Below are positions 7,271 to 17,493 of a DNA stretch of 64,000 bases, piece after piece. The notes beneath the pieces were generated by a model. It worked only from the letters and a program-made list of their open reading frames with translations, was not told the origin of the DNA and made no database searches. Within the stretch, counting starts at the first letter, position 1, and each line of letters begins with the position of its first letter. Made by a program: the position numbers and the translations under genes. This stretch comes from Sphingopyxis sp. H050 (GTDB lineage Bacteria; Pseudomonadota; Alphaproteobacteria; Sphingomonadales; Sphingomonadaceae): contig NZ_LNRZ01000003.1 in assembly GCF_001468265.1 (NCBI RefSeq), forward strand, positions 372,001 through 436,000, given 5' to 3'.

Positions 7271-7401
7271 GGAAGGCATCCTTTCACTCGAGGGGATTGG
7301 TTCGGGCGCGACATTGGGGCACGGCGGCGGCGAGTCAAGCTTGCCGGATCAATTCGTCAAAGCCGCTGGACCCTTTTCGCCCCGCGGGGCATTACAGGAG
7401 C

Positions 7402-7965
7402 ATGGACACGACGCCGACCTGGTTCACCGGCCAGCTGCTGCTCGCACTGCCCGGCATCGGCGATCCCCGCTTCGAACATGCGGTGATCGCGATGGTCAGC
7501 CATGACGAGGACGGCGCGATGGGCATCGGCATCGCCGACCCGATCGACGGCATGACCGTCGGCGCGGTTCTCGACCAGCTCGACATCGAGCATGACGCGC
7601 CGCTGGAGCAGCCGGTCTATCTGGGCGGGCCGGTCGAGCAGACGCGCGGCTTCGTGATCCACAGCCGCGACTGGGCTGGCGCCGAGGCGCTGCAGGTCGC
7701 CGACCGCTGGCTGGTGTCGAGCTCGCACGACATTTTGCGCGCGATCGGCGCCGGGCGCGGGCCGAAGCAGTGGATGGTGGCGCTGGGCTATGCCGGCTGG
7801 TCGCCGGGGCAGCTCGAAGAGGAAATGGTGCGACACGGCTGGCATGTGACGCCGGGGAGCGACGCCATCTTGTTCGACACGCCGCCCACCAAGCGCTGGC
7901 AGGCGGCGTTCGCGGAAGCGGGAGTGGACGCCCGCCTGCTCACCACCGAAGGCGGTGAGGCGTAA
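7402..7965 (+). CDS. YqgE/AlgH family protein
   Basis: 187 residues, the normal length for UPF0301. The N-terminal GQLLLALPGIGDPRFEHAVI and the following HDEDGAMGIGI are the family signature. Later come YLGGPV, with LGYAGWSPGQLEEE in the C-terminal half. The biochemical function is unresolved, although the family is often linked to envelope or transcription control (AlgH). The start at 7402 is the first Met of the conserved region; CAGGAG lies directly before it. It converges with the next gene, leaving only three bases between stops. It is divergent from the peroxiredoxin gene with about 130 bases between starts. Confidence 0.9.
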   Translation: MDTTPTWFTGQLLLALPGIGDPRFEHAVIAMVSHDEDGAMGIGIADPIDGMTVGAVLDQLDIEHDAPLEQPVYLGGPVEQTRGFVIHSRDWAGAEALQVADRWLVSSSHDILRAIGAGRGPKQWMVALGYAGWSPGQLEEEMVRHGWHVTPGSDAILFDTPPTKRWQAAFAEAGVDARLLTTEGGEA

Positions 7966-7968
7966 TCT

Positions 7969-8364
7969 TCAGCGCGCGAGGGCGAGCAGCGGCTTGCCCT
8001 GGTTGAGGTTGGCCAGCGCGGTGCGCGCGGCCCAGCGCGAATCCATATAGGTGCCGTTCGCGAGCTCGACGTCGTAGCGGATGTCGCTGGTGATCGCGGC
8101 CTTGTACGCGGTCTGCGCGTCGGCGGTCTGGCCGAGGCGGGCGTAGGCGGTGCCGAGGTTGATCAGGCGCGACGGGTCGTCACGATCGAGCGAACTATGC
8201 GTCAGCTTGTCGACCGCCATCGCGTTCTGGCCGGCCTTGAGTTCCTCATAGGCGACCGACAGCGGCGCCGAATCATTTTCTTCAGCGCCCGTCACGACGA
8301 TCGATTGCGCCGCGGCAGGGGTCGCGAAAGCAAGAGCGACGAGCGGCAGCAGGATTTTTTTCAT
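7969..8364 (-). CDS. Small exported TPR-repeat protein
   Basis: 131 residues. Residues 1-19 form a signal peptide ending AAAQS. The rest contains one to two TPR-like helix pairs: SVAYEELKAGQNAMAVDKL, then RLINLGTAYARLGQTADAQTAYKAAI, which is a near-canonical TPR. An acidic TGAEEND stretch follows the signal. TPRs bind partner proteins; this one is probably periplasmic. Similar single-TPR proteins with a final LANLNQG segment occur throughout sphingomonads without an assigned role. It converges on yqgE and is divergent, across nearly 400 bases, from ahcY. Confidence 0.8.
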   Translation of the reverse strand: MKKILLPLVALAFATPAAAQSIVVTGAEENDSAPLSVAYEELKAGQNAMAVDKLTHSSLDRDDPSRLINLGTAYARLGQTADAQTAYKAAITSDIRYDVELANGTYMDSRWAARTALANLNQGKPLLALAR

Positions 8365-8760
8365 CTGGTGTATCTCCCCGAAAACTTGAGAGGATTTTCT
8401 CGCTCATGCCCCGGAAAGTCAATATTTCCGGGGCTTTGTAACACTCATGTCACAAAGAGGAATTAGGCTATTCGCCAAGGCGCATTATAAGTCAGGATTT
8501 TCATGATCTTGGCTTTCGAGACTCGATGTCACAGTTCCGCAGCGCGGGCTGTCACAATCCGATCGCGCAAAAATTTATTTTCGGGCGGTCCCGCTTTTCG
8601 GGCGGTTGAGTCGTGCCCGAAGCGCTGCGGAGCACCGCGCCGATCTTGATCATATAAAGAAAACTTTATATTTGATCGCGGACGCGCTTTCGGCTAGGGC
8701 GCGCACGAAAATTACGTGACCGCTCGCCTGCGGTCGACCTTGCCAAATGGAGAATTCCCC
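8365..8760. other. Long intergenic region upstream of ahcY
   Basis: 396 bases without a gene. It is less GC-rich than its neighbours and carries three notable items. A hairpin pairs GCCCCGGAAA (8408-8417) with TTTCCGGGGC (8425-8434) and is followed by TTTG. TGTCACA occurs three times (8449-8455, 8527-8533, 8550-8556). A perfect 20-bp operator-like palindrome lies at 8652-8671. The hairpin with its short T-run could terminate a small RNA or act in the TPR gene leader; neither is established. Confidence 0.5.
8652..8671. promoter_or_regulatory. Candidate SahR operator for ahcY
   Basis: ATATAAAG (8652-8659), AAAA, CTTTATAT (8664-8671): perfect 8-bp arms, about 90 bases before the ahcY start. As I recall it, the palindromic site of SahR, the ArsR-type repressor of methyl-cycle genes that senses S-adenosylhomocysteine, looks like this in alphaproteobacteria. 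No sahR gene is in the window. A possible -35 TTGATC (8672-8677) and -10 around 8692-8700 lie just downstream. Confidence 0.55.
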
Positions 8761-10176
<1,416 letters not shown>

Positions 10177-10197
10177 TCGTTCATAACTTGTTGCTTT

Positions 10198-10243
10198 AGG
10201 GCCACAACGCTCTCCAAAAATGGGACGCGGTGTGGCCCTTTTG
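10198..10243 (+). terminator. Terminator after ahcY
   Basis: AGGGCCACA (10198-10206) pairs with TGTGGCCCT (10231-10239), followed by TTTTG. The 24-base loop is long but the stem is perfect, and it lies 21 bases after the ahcY stop. Confidence 0.7.
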
Positions 10244-10322
10244 CGTTATCGCATTGACTTCATCCCGTGTTTTCCTCTGAATTCGTGCAGCCGGGGGGCA
10301 TACCGAAGGAGTTCCGGGGATT

Positions 10323-13300
10323 ATGACCTCTCGCGATATGCGCGCCTGTCTCTATGCAGGCATTTCAGCCGTTGCACTATTAGCTTCCGCGGCGCCGGCT
10401 CATGCACAGGATGCGACGCCCGAAGATCAGGTGAGTGATACCGCGGCACCGCCTGAAGAGCGAAGCGGCGACGAGATCATCGTTACCGGATCGCGTATTT
10501 CGCGTCCCAATTTCGATACGGTCGAACCGTCGGTCGTCATCAGCGGCGACCAGATTGAGTCGCGCGGTTTCGAAACGCTTGGTCAGGCGCTGAACGAGCT
10601 TCCGGCCTTTGGCGTCCCCGGAAGCAGCCCGGTCGGCGCGGCTCAATCGGCCTTCGGTCCCGGTCAGAGTTTCGTCAACTTTCTGGGCCTCGGATCGGAA
10701 CGCACCCTGACGTTGGTCAACGGTCGACGCTTCGTCGGCTCCAACACCGCGTCGATCTTTGGCCCGACCGGACAGGGCGGCAATCAGGTCGACCTCAACG
10801 TCATTCCCACCAAGCTGATCGACCGTGTGGAGACAATCGTCATTGGCGGTGCGCCGATTTACGGTTCGGATGCGATCGCGGGCACCGTCAACGTCATCCT
10901 GAAACGCGACTATGAGGGCCTTGAACTAGACGGCCAGTACGGCATTTCCAGCCGCGGCGACGCGGCCAATTATCGCTTCCGCGCGCTTGCCGGCAAAAAC
11001 TTCCTCGATGGCCGAGCCAATGTTACGATTTCCGGCGAGTACAACAGGGGCGAGGGCCTTCTGCAGACGGACCGCCCCCGCCTCTATGACGGCGGGTTCT
11101 ATGGTCGTCCCAACGACCCCAATTCACCGTTCGATAATGTGATCTTCCGTGATCGTCGCATCCCGACGATTTCGGAGTTCGGCATCCCTACGGTGTTCGA
11201 TTTCATTCCGGTCAGTCAGGGGCAGCAAAATAATCTCGGCTTCCCGCAGGGCGGCTTTGTCGACGCGCAAGGTAATGCATTGCGCTTCGATGCGACGGGT
11301 AACCTGATTCCGATCGATTTCGGTACCTCGTTCGGTCCGCTCGACGCGAATGGCGACCCGCTGTCTTTCGATATCAACTCTTCGGGCGGCAACGGCTTCA
11401 GCCTTGTGCCGCTTTCCAACCTGCTGACTGATACCGAACGCTATAGTGCCAACCTGCTGCTGAGCTTCGATCTTTCGGACAATATCCGGCTATTCGGTGA
11501 AGGCTGGTACAGCCGCAGCAAGGGCGTCAACCTGCGCGACCAGCCGGAATATAACAGCTATCTGTTCGGCTATGCGGGTGACCCAGCCGGCGCAATCATC
11601 TTGAGCACGGACAATCCGTTCCTGACGCCTCAGGCCCGCGCGATCATCCAAGCACAGGCAATCGGCGACACCTTCCTGCTGCAGCGCGCCAACACCGACG
11701 TGATTTCGGGCCGCGCCACCGGCAACGTCGAAATCCAGCGCTACGTCCTGGGCGTCGATGGGAAGTTCAACGGCATCGGCGGACGCGAATGGGCGTTCGA
11801 GATTGTCGGCAATTACGGCCGGTCGGAAACCAACGGCAAGGTCCCGGCGATTGTCACGCAGAACTTCCTGAATGCGGTTGATGCGGTCGATCAGGGCCTG
11901 TTCAACGGGGGGCCGGCGAACGGGAACATCATCTGCCGCCCGGGTTCGGTGAATTCGGCGGCCGAGACGATCAGTTCGACCTGCGCTCCGTTGAACCTGT
12001 TCGGCGCACAGACGTCGCAGGCAGCGCGCGACTATGTCACGGCGATCACCCGGCCCGTGTCTGTCAACAAGCAGAAAATATTCACCGCTTCCCTGACGGG
12101 GCCGTTATTCTCGCTTCCCGGCGGCGATTTCTCGTTCGCGATTGGGTATGAGCATCGCGCGGAATCGCAGGACTTTGATCCGGGCGCATTCAACCGCGGC
12201 GGCGACGATCCCGATCCGCTGACCGACGCGGACGGTGACGGCGATCCCACCAACGACCGCGTTCCTTTTGGCCAGTCGGTCATCATCCAGCCGCTCAGCG
12301 GAAAATATAATACTGACGAGGTCTTCGGCGAACTTCGCGCTGCGCTTGTCGGCCCGTCGAACAATGTTCCGCTCATCTACTCGCTCGAGCTGCAAGGCGC
12401 GGCACGCTATGTCGATCACTCGACGGCTGGCGGCGATCTAACCTGGACGGCGGGCGCCAGCTGGCAGCCGATCCGCGATATCACGATCCGCGGCAATTAC
12501 ACCCGGGCGATTCGTGCGCCGTTCATCACCGAAGCGTTCAACCCGTCGAGCAGCTTCTTCGATTTCGCGGACGATCCGTGCGATCAGTTCCTCCAGGACG
12601 AAGGTCCGGCGCCGGCAACGCGTGCCGCCAACTGCGCGGCAGACGGAATCCCGGCCAACTTCGATGCGACCTCGGACGACGCCAGCTTCCTCCAGGCGGT
12701 CGTGGGGAACCCGAACCTCCGAAACGAGAAATCGAGCGCTTTCACCATCGGTGCGGTTCTGCGTCCGAGCTTCATTCCGCGCCTCTCGCTCTCGGTCGAC
12801 TATGTCGATATCAAGGTAAGGGACGTGATCACGCAGCTTGGCGCGAATGAAATCGTCGCCAATTGCTACGATTCCGCCGACTTCCCCAATTCGGATTTCT
12901 GCGACCGGTTCACGCGTGATGCGACCAACCAGCTCGACTTTATCTCGACGGGTTATTTCAACGCGGCCGAGTTGCGGTACAAGGGCATCTTGGCGGCGCT
13001 CGACTATCGCGTCGCAACGCCGTTCCTCGGTGCCGAATCGAACGTCGGCCTCAATGCCAGCTATCAGTATCTGGACACGCTGACGTCGCGCGCAGATGCA
13101 AATTCGGCGCCGGCGACCAACAATGGCGAGGTCGGATATTCACGGCATCAGGCGGTGGCGACGATCGACTATAACAACAAGGGCTTCAGCACGTTCCTGC
13201 AGGCGAACTACACCGGCCCTGCTGTGTTCGATGCGGACGCCACCGACACGTTCCAAGACCCTGACGGTGTAGGCAGCTTTCTCTATTTCAACGCCGGCAT

Positions 13301-13460
13301 GACCTATCGGATCGACAAGTCCTTCTCGATCCGGTTTGTCGTCGACAATTTGTTCGATCGCAAGCCGCCGTTCCCGTCGCCGACCGGTGGCGGCACGATT
13401 ACCTATTTCCCGGGAGTGCTCGGTCGGTATTTCCGCGTCGGGGCCAGCGTCGGCTTCTGA
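10323..13460 (+). CDS. TonB-dependent outer-membrane receptor
   Basis: 1045 residues. A signal peptide of about 27 residues ends AHAQ, and a TonB-box-like EIIVTGSRI lies near residues 49-58. The plug domain (about 65-190) contains GFETLGQALNELP, RTLTLVNGRRFV and YGSDAIAGTVNVIL. The remainder is the 22-strand barrel, ending in Phe with the GRYFRVGASVGF terminal strand expected for the outer-membrane assembly machinery. It takes up an unidentified substrate using the TonB proton-motive link. The subgroup (VNGRR, DLNVIP, IGGAPIYGSDAIAG) is the Caulobacter/Sphingomonas type often used for sugars, peptides or plant compounds. Codon use is visibly less GC-biased than in neighbours. A ribosome site AAGGAG lies at about 10307. 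Confidence 0.93.
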   Translation: MTSRDMRACLYAGISAVALLASAAPAHAQDATPEDQVSDTAAPPEERSGDEIIVTGSRISRPNFDTVEPSVVISGDQIESRGFETLGQALNELPAFGVPGSSPVGAAQSAFGPGQSFVNFLGLGSERTLTLVNGRRFVGSNTASIFGPTGQGGNQVDLNVIPTKLIDRVETIVIGGAPIYGSDAIAGTVNVILKRDYEGLELDGQYGISSRGDAANYRFRALAGKNFLDGRANVTISGEYNRGEGLLQTDRPRLYDGGFYGRPNDPNSPFDNVIFRDRRIPTISEFGIPTVFDFIPVSQGQQNNLGFPQGGFVDAQGNALRFDATGNLIPIDFGTSFGPLDANGDPLSFDINSSGGNGFSLVPLSNLLTDTERYSANLLLSFDLSDNIRLFGEGWYSRSKGVNLRDQPEYNSYLFGYAGDPAGAIILSTDNPFLTPQARAIIQAQAIGDTFLLQRANTDVISGRATGNVEIQRYVLGVDGKFNGIGGREWAFEIVGNYGRSETNGKVPAIVTQNFLNAVDAVDQGLFNGGPANGNIICRPGSVNSAAETISSTCAPLNLFGAQTSQAARDYVTAITRPVSVNKQKIFTASLTGPLFSLPGGDFSFAIGYEHRAESQDFDPGAFNRGGDDPDPLTDADGDGDPTNDRVPFGQSVIIQPLSGKYNTDEVFGELRAALVGPSNNVPLIYSLELQGAARYVDHSTAGGDLTWTAGASWQPIRDITIRGNYTRAIRAPFITEAFNPSSSFFDFADDPCDQFLQDEGPAPATRAANCAADGIPANFDATSDDASFLQAVVGNPNLRNEKSSAFTIGAVLRPSFIPRLSLSVDYVDIKVRDVITQLGANEIVANCYDSADFPNSDFCDRFTRDATNQLDFISTGYFNAAELRYKGILAALDYRVATPFLGAESNVGLNASYQYLDTLTSRADANSAPATNNGEVGYSRHQAVATIDYNNKGFSTFLQANYTGPAVFDADATDTFQDPDGVGSFLYFNAGMTYRIDKSFSIRFVVDNLFDRKPPFPSPTGGGTITYFPGVLGRYFRVGASVGF

Positions 13461-13483
13461 TAGCGACCGGGACGAAAAAGAAG

Positions 13484-13512
13484 GGGCCGCGCCGGAAACG
13501 GAGCGGCCCTTT
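13484..13512. terminator. Shared terminator between convergent genes
   Basis: GGGCCGC (13484-13490) pairs with GCGGCCC (13503-13509). On the plus strand TTTCCTTT follows; on the minus strand CTTCTTTTT follows. It can therefore end both the TonB receptor transcript and the convergent gene at 13521. Confidence 0.75.
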
Positions 13513-13520
13513 CCTTTGCT

Positions 13521-14612
13521 TCAAGCTTCGTCGCCGATGCTTACCGCTCCGATCATCTCGACCGTTGCTGGGCCAACCGTCATTGGATTCCGGACGCCCG
13601 GAAGAATCGCGACATCGAACATTTCGGTAAAGGCGCCGCCCAGAAGTATCGAGTGAACGGTTTGCCCGGTTCGCGTATCTATGATCAGGACGCCGCATTG
13701 CGCATCGAGCTTGCGGTCCTCCAAGCCGGTCTGGACCGCGAGATCTTTGAACTTGCCTTCGCGCCCCAGCGAGACAGTGACGACTGCGAAGTCCTCGTGA
13801 AAGACAAGTCCGCGCAGAAAGCCGGGGCAGAAGGCGACATCTTCCTGATGCCCACCGGCCAGATCGGTCCGGACAATAAAGCCCCGTCCGGAATCGAGGA
13901 ACCACAGCGCACCGTCGTGCAGCCGCGGACTGTGCGGCATCGTCAAACCGCGCACCACCACTTCACCGCTTGCAACATCCATGACCACGCCGCCGCCCAT
14001 GCGCGCTGTACGCCAGCCGTCCTTTTCATCCGCCAAGGCCGCCATCGTGACGAAGCGGGGACGCCCGTGGTGCATCGCCATTCCATTGAGGTGACAACGA
14101 TCTTCTGGAGCAAGGGCCGAAATAAATCTGGGTTTCCATATTGGCCGGAAGCTGTGGACCTCGTCGATCGTCGCGAGACATGAATAGCGGGAGTTGACGA
14201 AGACGATCCGGTCGTCGGCATCGAACGCCAACTCATGCGTGTCGACATAGCCGACGGTGTGGGCGGTGCGCGGGACGAGGGCCATGTCGAATGCGTTGTT
14301 GGCATATTGGCCGGGGCGCAGCATGTTTTCGAGTCGCCAGATCTGGAACATGGAGCCGACGAGCAATCTTCCGCGATCGTAGCAAAGCCCGGTCGCGCGC
14401 GCGTAATTCTGCTGGTTGAAGGACATGCGCATGTCCGGCCCGACACCCGCGACGATCAGCTGGCCGGTCTGGTAAGAGGTGAATGCGAGCGAAATCCGTT
14501 CGGCCAGCATCCAGTCGGCCAACCCGGCCGAAATGGCAATCGGCGCATCGCCCGGATCATGGGCGGCGGGGTCGGTGATCGTGGCCGCCAGAGCTGACAA
14601 TTTCCCTTCCAC
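13521..14612 (-). CDS. TIGR03032/DUF4915-like protein, unknown function
   Basis: 363 residues, no signal peptide or membrane segment. Repeated short beta motifs suggest a propeller-like fold: LAFTSYQTGQLIVAG, ARATGLCYDRGRLLVGS, VNSRYSCLATID, HLNGMAMHHGRPRFVT, MPHSPRLHDGALWFLDS, FCPGFLRGLVFHEDFAVV. These segments, in particular WKPRFIS with HLNG and the SGRG loop, match the TIGR03032 family as I remember it. That family has no established biochemical activity. The gene converges with the TonB receptor and shares its terminator, so the pairing may be functional or accidental. Base composition is slightly lower in GC, like the receptor's. Upstream (14613-14874) I see no other gene. Confidence 0.65.
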   Translation of the reverse strand: MEGKLSALAATITDPAAHDPGDAPIAISAGLADWMLAERISLAFTSYQTGQLIVAGVGPDMRMSFNQQNYARATGLCYDRGRLLVGSMFQIWRLENMLRPGQYANNAFDMALVPRTAHTVGYVDTHELAFDADDRIVFVNSRYSCLATIDEVHSFRPIWKPRFISALAPEDRCHLNGMAMHHGRPRFVTMAALADEKDGWRTARMGGGVVMDVASGEVVVRGLTMPHSPRLHDGALWFLDSGRGFIVRTDLAGGHQEDVAFCPGFLRGLVFHEDFAVVTVSLGREGKFKDLAVQTGLEDRKLDAQCGVLIIDTRTGQTVHSILLGGAFTEMFDVAILPGVRNPMTVGPATVEMIGAVSIGDEA

Positions 14613-14874
14613 GCATCCTCCTCAACCGGCTTTGCCGGCCGCGCCTCCGAATCCGGGGTTCGGCGTTTCGATCTTCGCTACGCGACGCCCGCGACGCCTG
14701 CAAAAGGATTATGGGCTATCCAGCCGCGCGCACGTGCGGCAAGAAGGGCGCGGCGGACGTCCGACGACATATTGCCCCACGCCGAACGATTGAAACCCAT
14801 TGTTACAGTCGATAGGGCAGTCGGATGGCAACGCGCCCTTACTTTCCTTTTTCACATCCGAGACCGGCCCAACC

Positions 14875-17232
14875 ATGACCCTGTCGTCGGGGGCAGTTTT
14901 CGCTGTCGGCCTGTTCGCAGCCCTGTGGCTGCTTGCCGGGCTGTGGGCGACCTTGCGCGGAATCGCGATGCAGCGGCGCTCGGCCTTTGTCGCGGGGCAG
15001 ACCGAGCGGCTGGCGAGCCTGGTCGAGGCGTCGCCGCAGCTGCCCGTCGTCGTCCGCGCCGACTGGCGGATCGAGGCGAGCGAGCGGCTGGGGCGCTGGC
15101 TGGGGTTGGAGCAGGGGCCACGCAGCTTCGACGAACTGCGCGGGCTCGATGCCGGGCTCGATGCCGCGGGGCATGAGCAGTTACGCCAGGCGATCCTCGG
15201 CGCGCAGCGCGGGGCGAAGGCTTTCGTTCTCAGCGTGAAGCCGCAGGGTAGCAGCCGGACCATCGTCATCCACGGCGCCGCGGCGCCGCAAGCGGTCGCC
15301 GGGCCGGGCAGCGTGCTGCTCTGGATCAGCGACGCGACCGACGGGCAGCAGTCGCTGGCGCAGGCGCGCCACGAGCGCGACGAGGCGATGGCGGCCTTCG
15401 AGGCCTTGTCGGGGCTGATCGAGGCCGCGCCCTTTCCGATGTGGTTCCGCGAAACCGACATGCGGCTGGCGCTGGTCAACGGCGCCTATGTCCGCGCGGT
15501 CGAGGCGAAGAGCGCGAGCGCGGTGATCGAGGCCGGGATCGAGCTGTGCGAGCCGGTCGCGGGGGTCAGCGCCAGCGATGCGGCCGAGGCGGCGCGAACC
15601 GCGGGCTCGGCGCAGCAGCGCACCGTGCCGGTGACGATCGAGGGCGAACGGCGGATCATGCGCGTCGTCGACGTGCCGCTGGCGCCCGAGGGCGGGCGCG
15701 TGATCGGCATCGCCGGCTATGCGATCGACATGCAGGAGCTGGAGAGCGAGCGCGGCGCGCACCGCCGGTTCGTCGATACCCAGCGCGAGCTGCTCGACCG
15801 GCTGTCGGCCGCGGTCGCGCAGTTCGGCCAGGATCAGGGGCTGGTGTTTGCGAATCAGCCCTTCCGCCGCCTGTTCGCGCTCTCCGCCGACGATGTGTCC
15901 GAAGGACGCTCCTTTGCGCGGCTGCTCGACCTGTGGCGCGAGGGCGGGCGCACGCCCGAGGTGCGCGACTTTCCCGAATGGCGGCAGGCGCATGTCGACT
16001 GGTTCGCCAAGCCCGAAGCGAGCGAGGAAGACTGGTTGCTGCGCGACGGCACCCACCTGCACGTCGTCGCGCAGCCGACCCCCGATGGCGGGCTGTTGCT
16101 GATCGCCGAGGACCGGACCGAGCAGGTCCAGCTCGCCGGCGCGCGCGACACGCTGCTCCGCGTGCGCACCGCGACGTTCGACAATCTGTTCGAGGCGATC
16201 GCAGTGTTCGCGCCCGACGGGCGCCTGCACCTGTGGAACCAGCGCTTCCGGCGCCTCTGGAATATCGACGAGCATATCCTTGCCGGGCACCCGCGGGTCG
16301 ATGCGCTGATGGGCGGATTGGCGGACCGGCTCGCCAAGCCGAGCCAGATCAGCGTCATGCAGGAGGTGATCCGCGCCGCAACGCTGGAGCGGACGCAGCG
16401 CGTCGGCGAGGTGCGTTTCGCCGACGGGCGCCATTTCGATTTTTCCTCGATCCCGCTGCCCGACGGCAATGCGCTGTTGATCATGCTCGACATCACCGCG
16501 AGCCGGAAGATGGAAGGCGCGCTGCGCGAGCGCAACGAGGCGCTGGAGGCCGCGGACAAGGTCAAGACGGCGTTCCTGTCGCGGATGAGCTATGAGCTGC
16601 GCACGCCGCTGACCTCGATCGGCGGCTTCGGCGAGATGCTGCAGGCGGGCTATGCCGGCGAGCTGCCGGCCTCCGCGAAGGCCTATGTCGATGCGATCAT
16701 GGATTCGGTCGGGGTGCTGGGGCGGCAGATCGACGACGTGCTCGACCTGGCGCAGGGCGAGGCGGGGACGCTGGCGATCGAGCGCGCGCCGGTCGATGTG
16801 AAGGCGCTGCTCGGCAAGGCGCTGGCCGATGCGACGATATTCGCCGACGCCGAGAAGATGGAGCTGGTCGGGCAATTGTCGGCGAACCTCGGCACGATCG
16901 CGGGCGACGCGCCGCGTCTGTCGCGTCTCGTCGCGGGGCTGCTCGACAATGCGATCCGTTTCACCGCTCCGGTCAGGCGCAGCGGCGGCCGGGTGCTGCT
17001 CCATGCCGACGGCGACGACACGGGTGTCGAGATCGTCGTGTCCGACAATGGTCCCGGCATGCCCGACGCGATCGCCGCGATCACCGAGGGTACGCAAGCG
17101 GCGACGCAGAGCGGCGGTATCGGCCTTTCGCTCGCCCGCCAGCTCGTCGCGGCGCACGGCGGGACGATGCAGGTGATGAGCGAGAAGGGGCAGGGGACGC
17201 TGGTGCGCGTGAGCCTGCCGCGGGGAGCGTGA
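14875..17232 (+). CDS. divL: DivL-type tyrosine pseudokinase, cell-cycle regulator
   Basis: 785 residues. One N-terminal membrane helix (about 5-25), three PAS-like domains (roughly 165-290, 315-430, 430-555), a dimerisation helix pair (about 560-630) and a histidine-kinase ATPase domain (NAIRFT, DNGPGMP, GGIGLSLARQ). In the H-box the phospho-accepting His is replaced by Tyr: SRMSYELRTPL, Tyr at about residue 573 (TAT at 16591-16593). That substitution, the PAS domains and position directly before tsaE are the marks of DivL, which in Caulobacter binds DivK and controls CckA kinase and thus CtrA. The ATPase motifs look intact. The start at 14875 gives the membrane anchor at the N-terminus; the frame is open about 25 codons upstream. 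Confidence 0.85.
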   Translation: MTLSSGAVFAVGLFAALWLLAGLWATLRGIAMQRRSAFVAGQTERLASLVEASPQLPVVVRADWRIEASERLGRWLGLEQGPRSFDELRGLDAGLDAAGHEQLRQAILGAQRGAKAFVLSVKPQGSSRTIVIHGAAAPQAVAGPGSVLLWISDATDGQQSLAQARHERDEAMAAFEALSGLIEAAPFPMWFRETDMRLALVNGAYVRAVEAKSASAVIEAGIELCEPVAGVSASDAAEAARTAGSAQQRTVPVTIEGERRIMRVVDVPLAPEGGRVIGIAGYAIDMQELESERGAHRRFVDTQRELLDRLSAAVAQFGQDQGLVFANQPFRRLFALSADDVSEGRSFARLLDLWREGGRTPEVRDFPEWRQAHVDWFAKPEASEEDWLLRDGTHLHVVAQPTPDGGLLLIAEDRTEQVQLAGARDTLLRVRTATFDNLFEAIAVFAPDGRLHLWNQRFRRLWNIDEHILAGHPRVDALMGGLADRLAKPSQISVMQEVIRAATLERTQRVGEVRFADGRHFDFSSIPLPDGNALLIMLDITASRKMEGALRERNEALEAADKVKTAFLSRMSYELRTPLTSIGGFGEMLQAGYAGELPASAKAYVDAIMDSVGVLGRQIDDVLDLAQGEAGTLAIERAPVDVKALLGKALADATIFADAEKMELVGQLSANLGTIAGDAPRLSRLVAGLLDNAIRFTAPVRRSGGRVLLHADGDDTGVEIVVSDNGPGMPDAIAAITEGTQAATQSGGIGLSLARQLVAAHGGTMQVMSEKGQGTLVRVSLPRGA

Positions 17233-17493
17233 GGATGGCTTTTCCTGCGCCGATGAAGGATTTGGGCGGAGGCGCGGAGAAGAAGACTGGATTCGCGCGA
17301 AGACGCGAAGACGCGAAGAAGGCGCGCCGGGCCGCCAGGCCCCGTCTTATTTCGAAGGCCCCGCCCCAACGCGACGCAGCGGATAGCAGGCCGCTTTGCG
17401 GCAAACGCGACATCTTTGCGTCTTCGCGTCTTCGCGTGAACCGGGAATCGCCGCAATTCCGGCGGTTCTGTGCGAATCCGTTTCAGGGCCGCC
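17233..17493. repeat. CGCGAAGACGCGAAG inverted-repeat element (core 17291-17440)
   Basis: Between divL and tsaE, TTCGCGCGAAGACGCGAAG with further CGCGAAG units (17291-17325) faces its complement TTTGCGTCTTCGCGTCTTCG (17415-17434), extended to about 17440. A second copy lies at 35627-35764. The 90 bases between the arms look unrelated. No gene is visible. The element separates two genes that usually sit close together. Confidence 0.65.

Noticed and set aside
8600..8760. S-adenosylhomocysteine riboswitch before ahcY
   Set aside because: GCGCTGCGG near 8620 resembles part of the motif, but I could not find the pairing 3' half or the pseudoknot. A protein operator explains the region better.
15181..17157. 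A 650-codon minus-strand frame opposite divL
   Set aside because: Antisense shadow; no motifs, and the sense strand has clear kinase-type domains.
17291..17325. CGCGAAG repeats as a CRISPR-like array
   Set aside because: Units are directly adjacent with no unique spacers and face an inverted arm. No cas genes.
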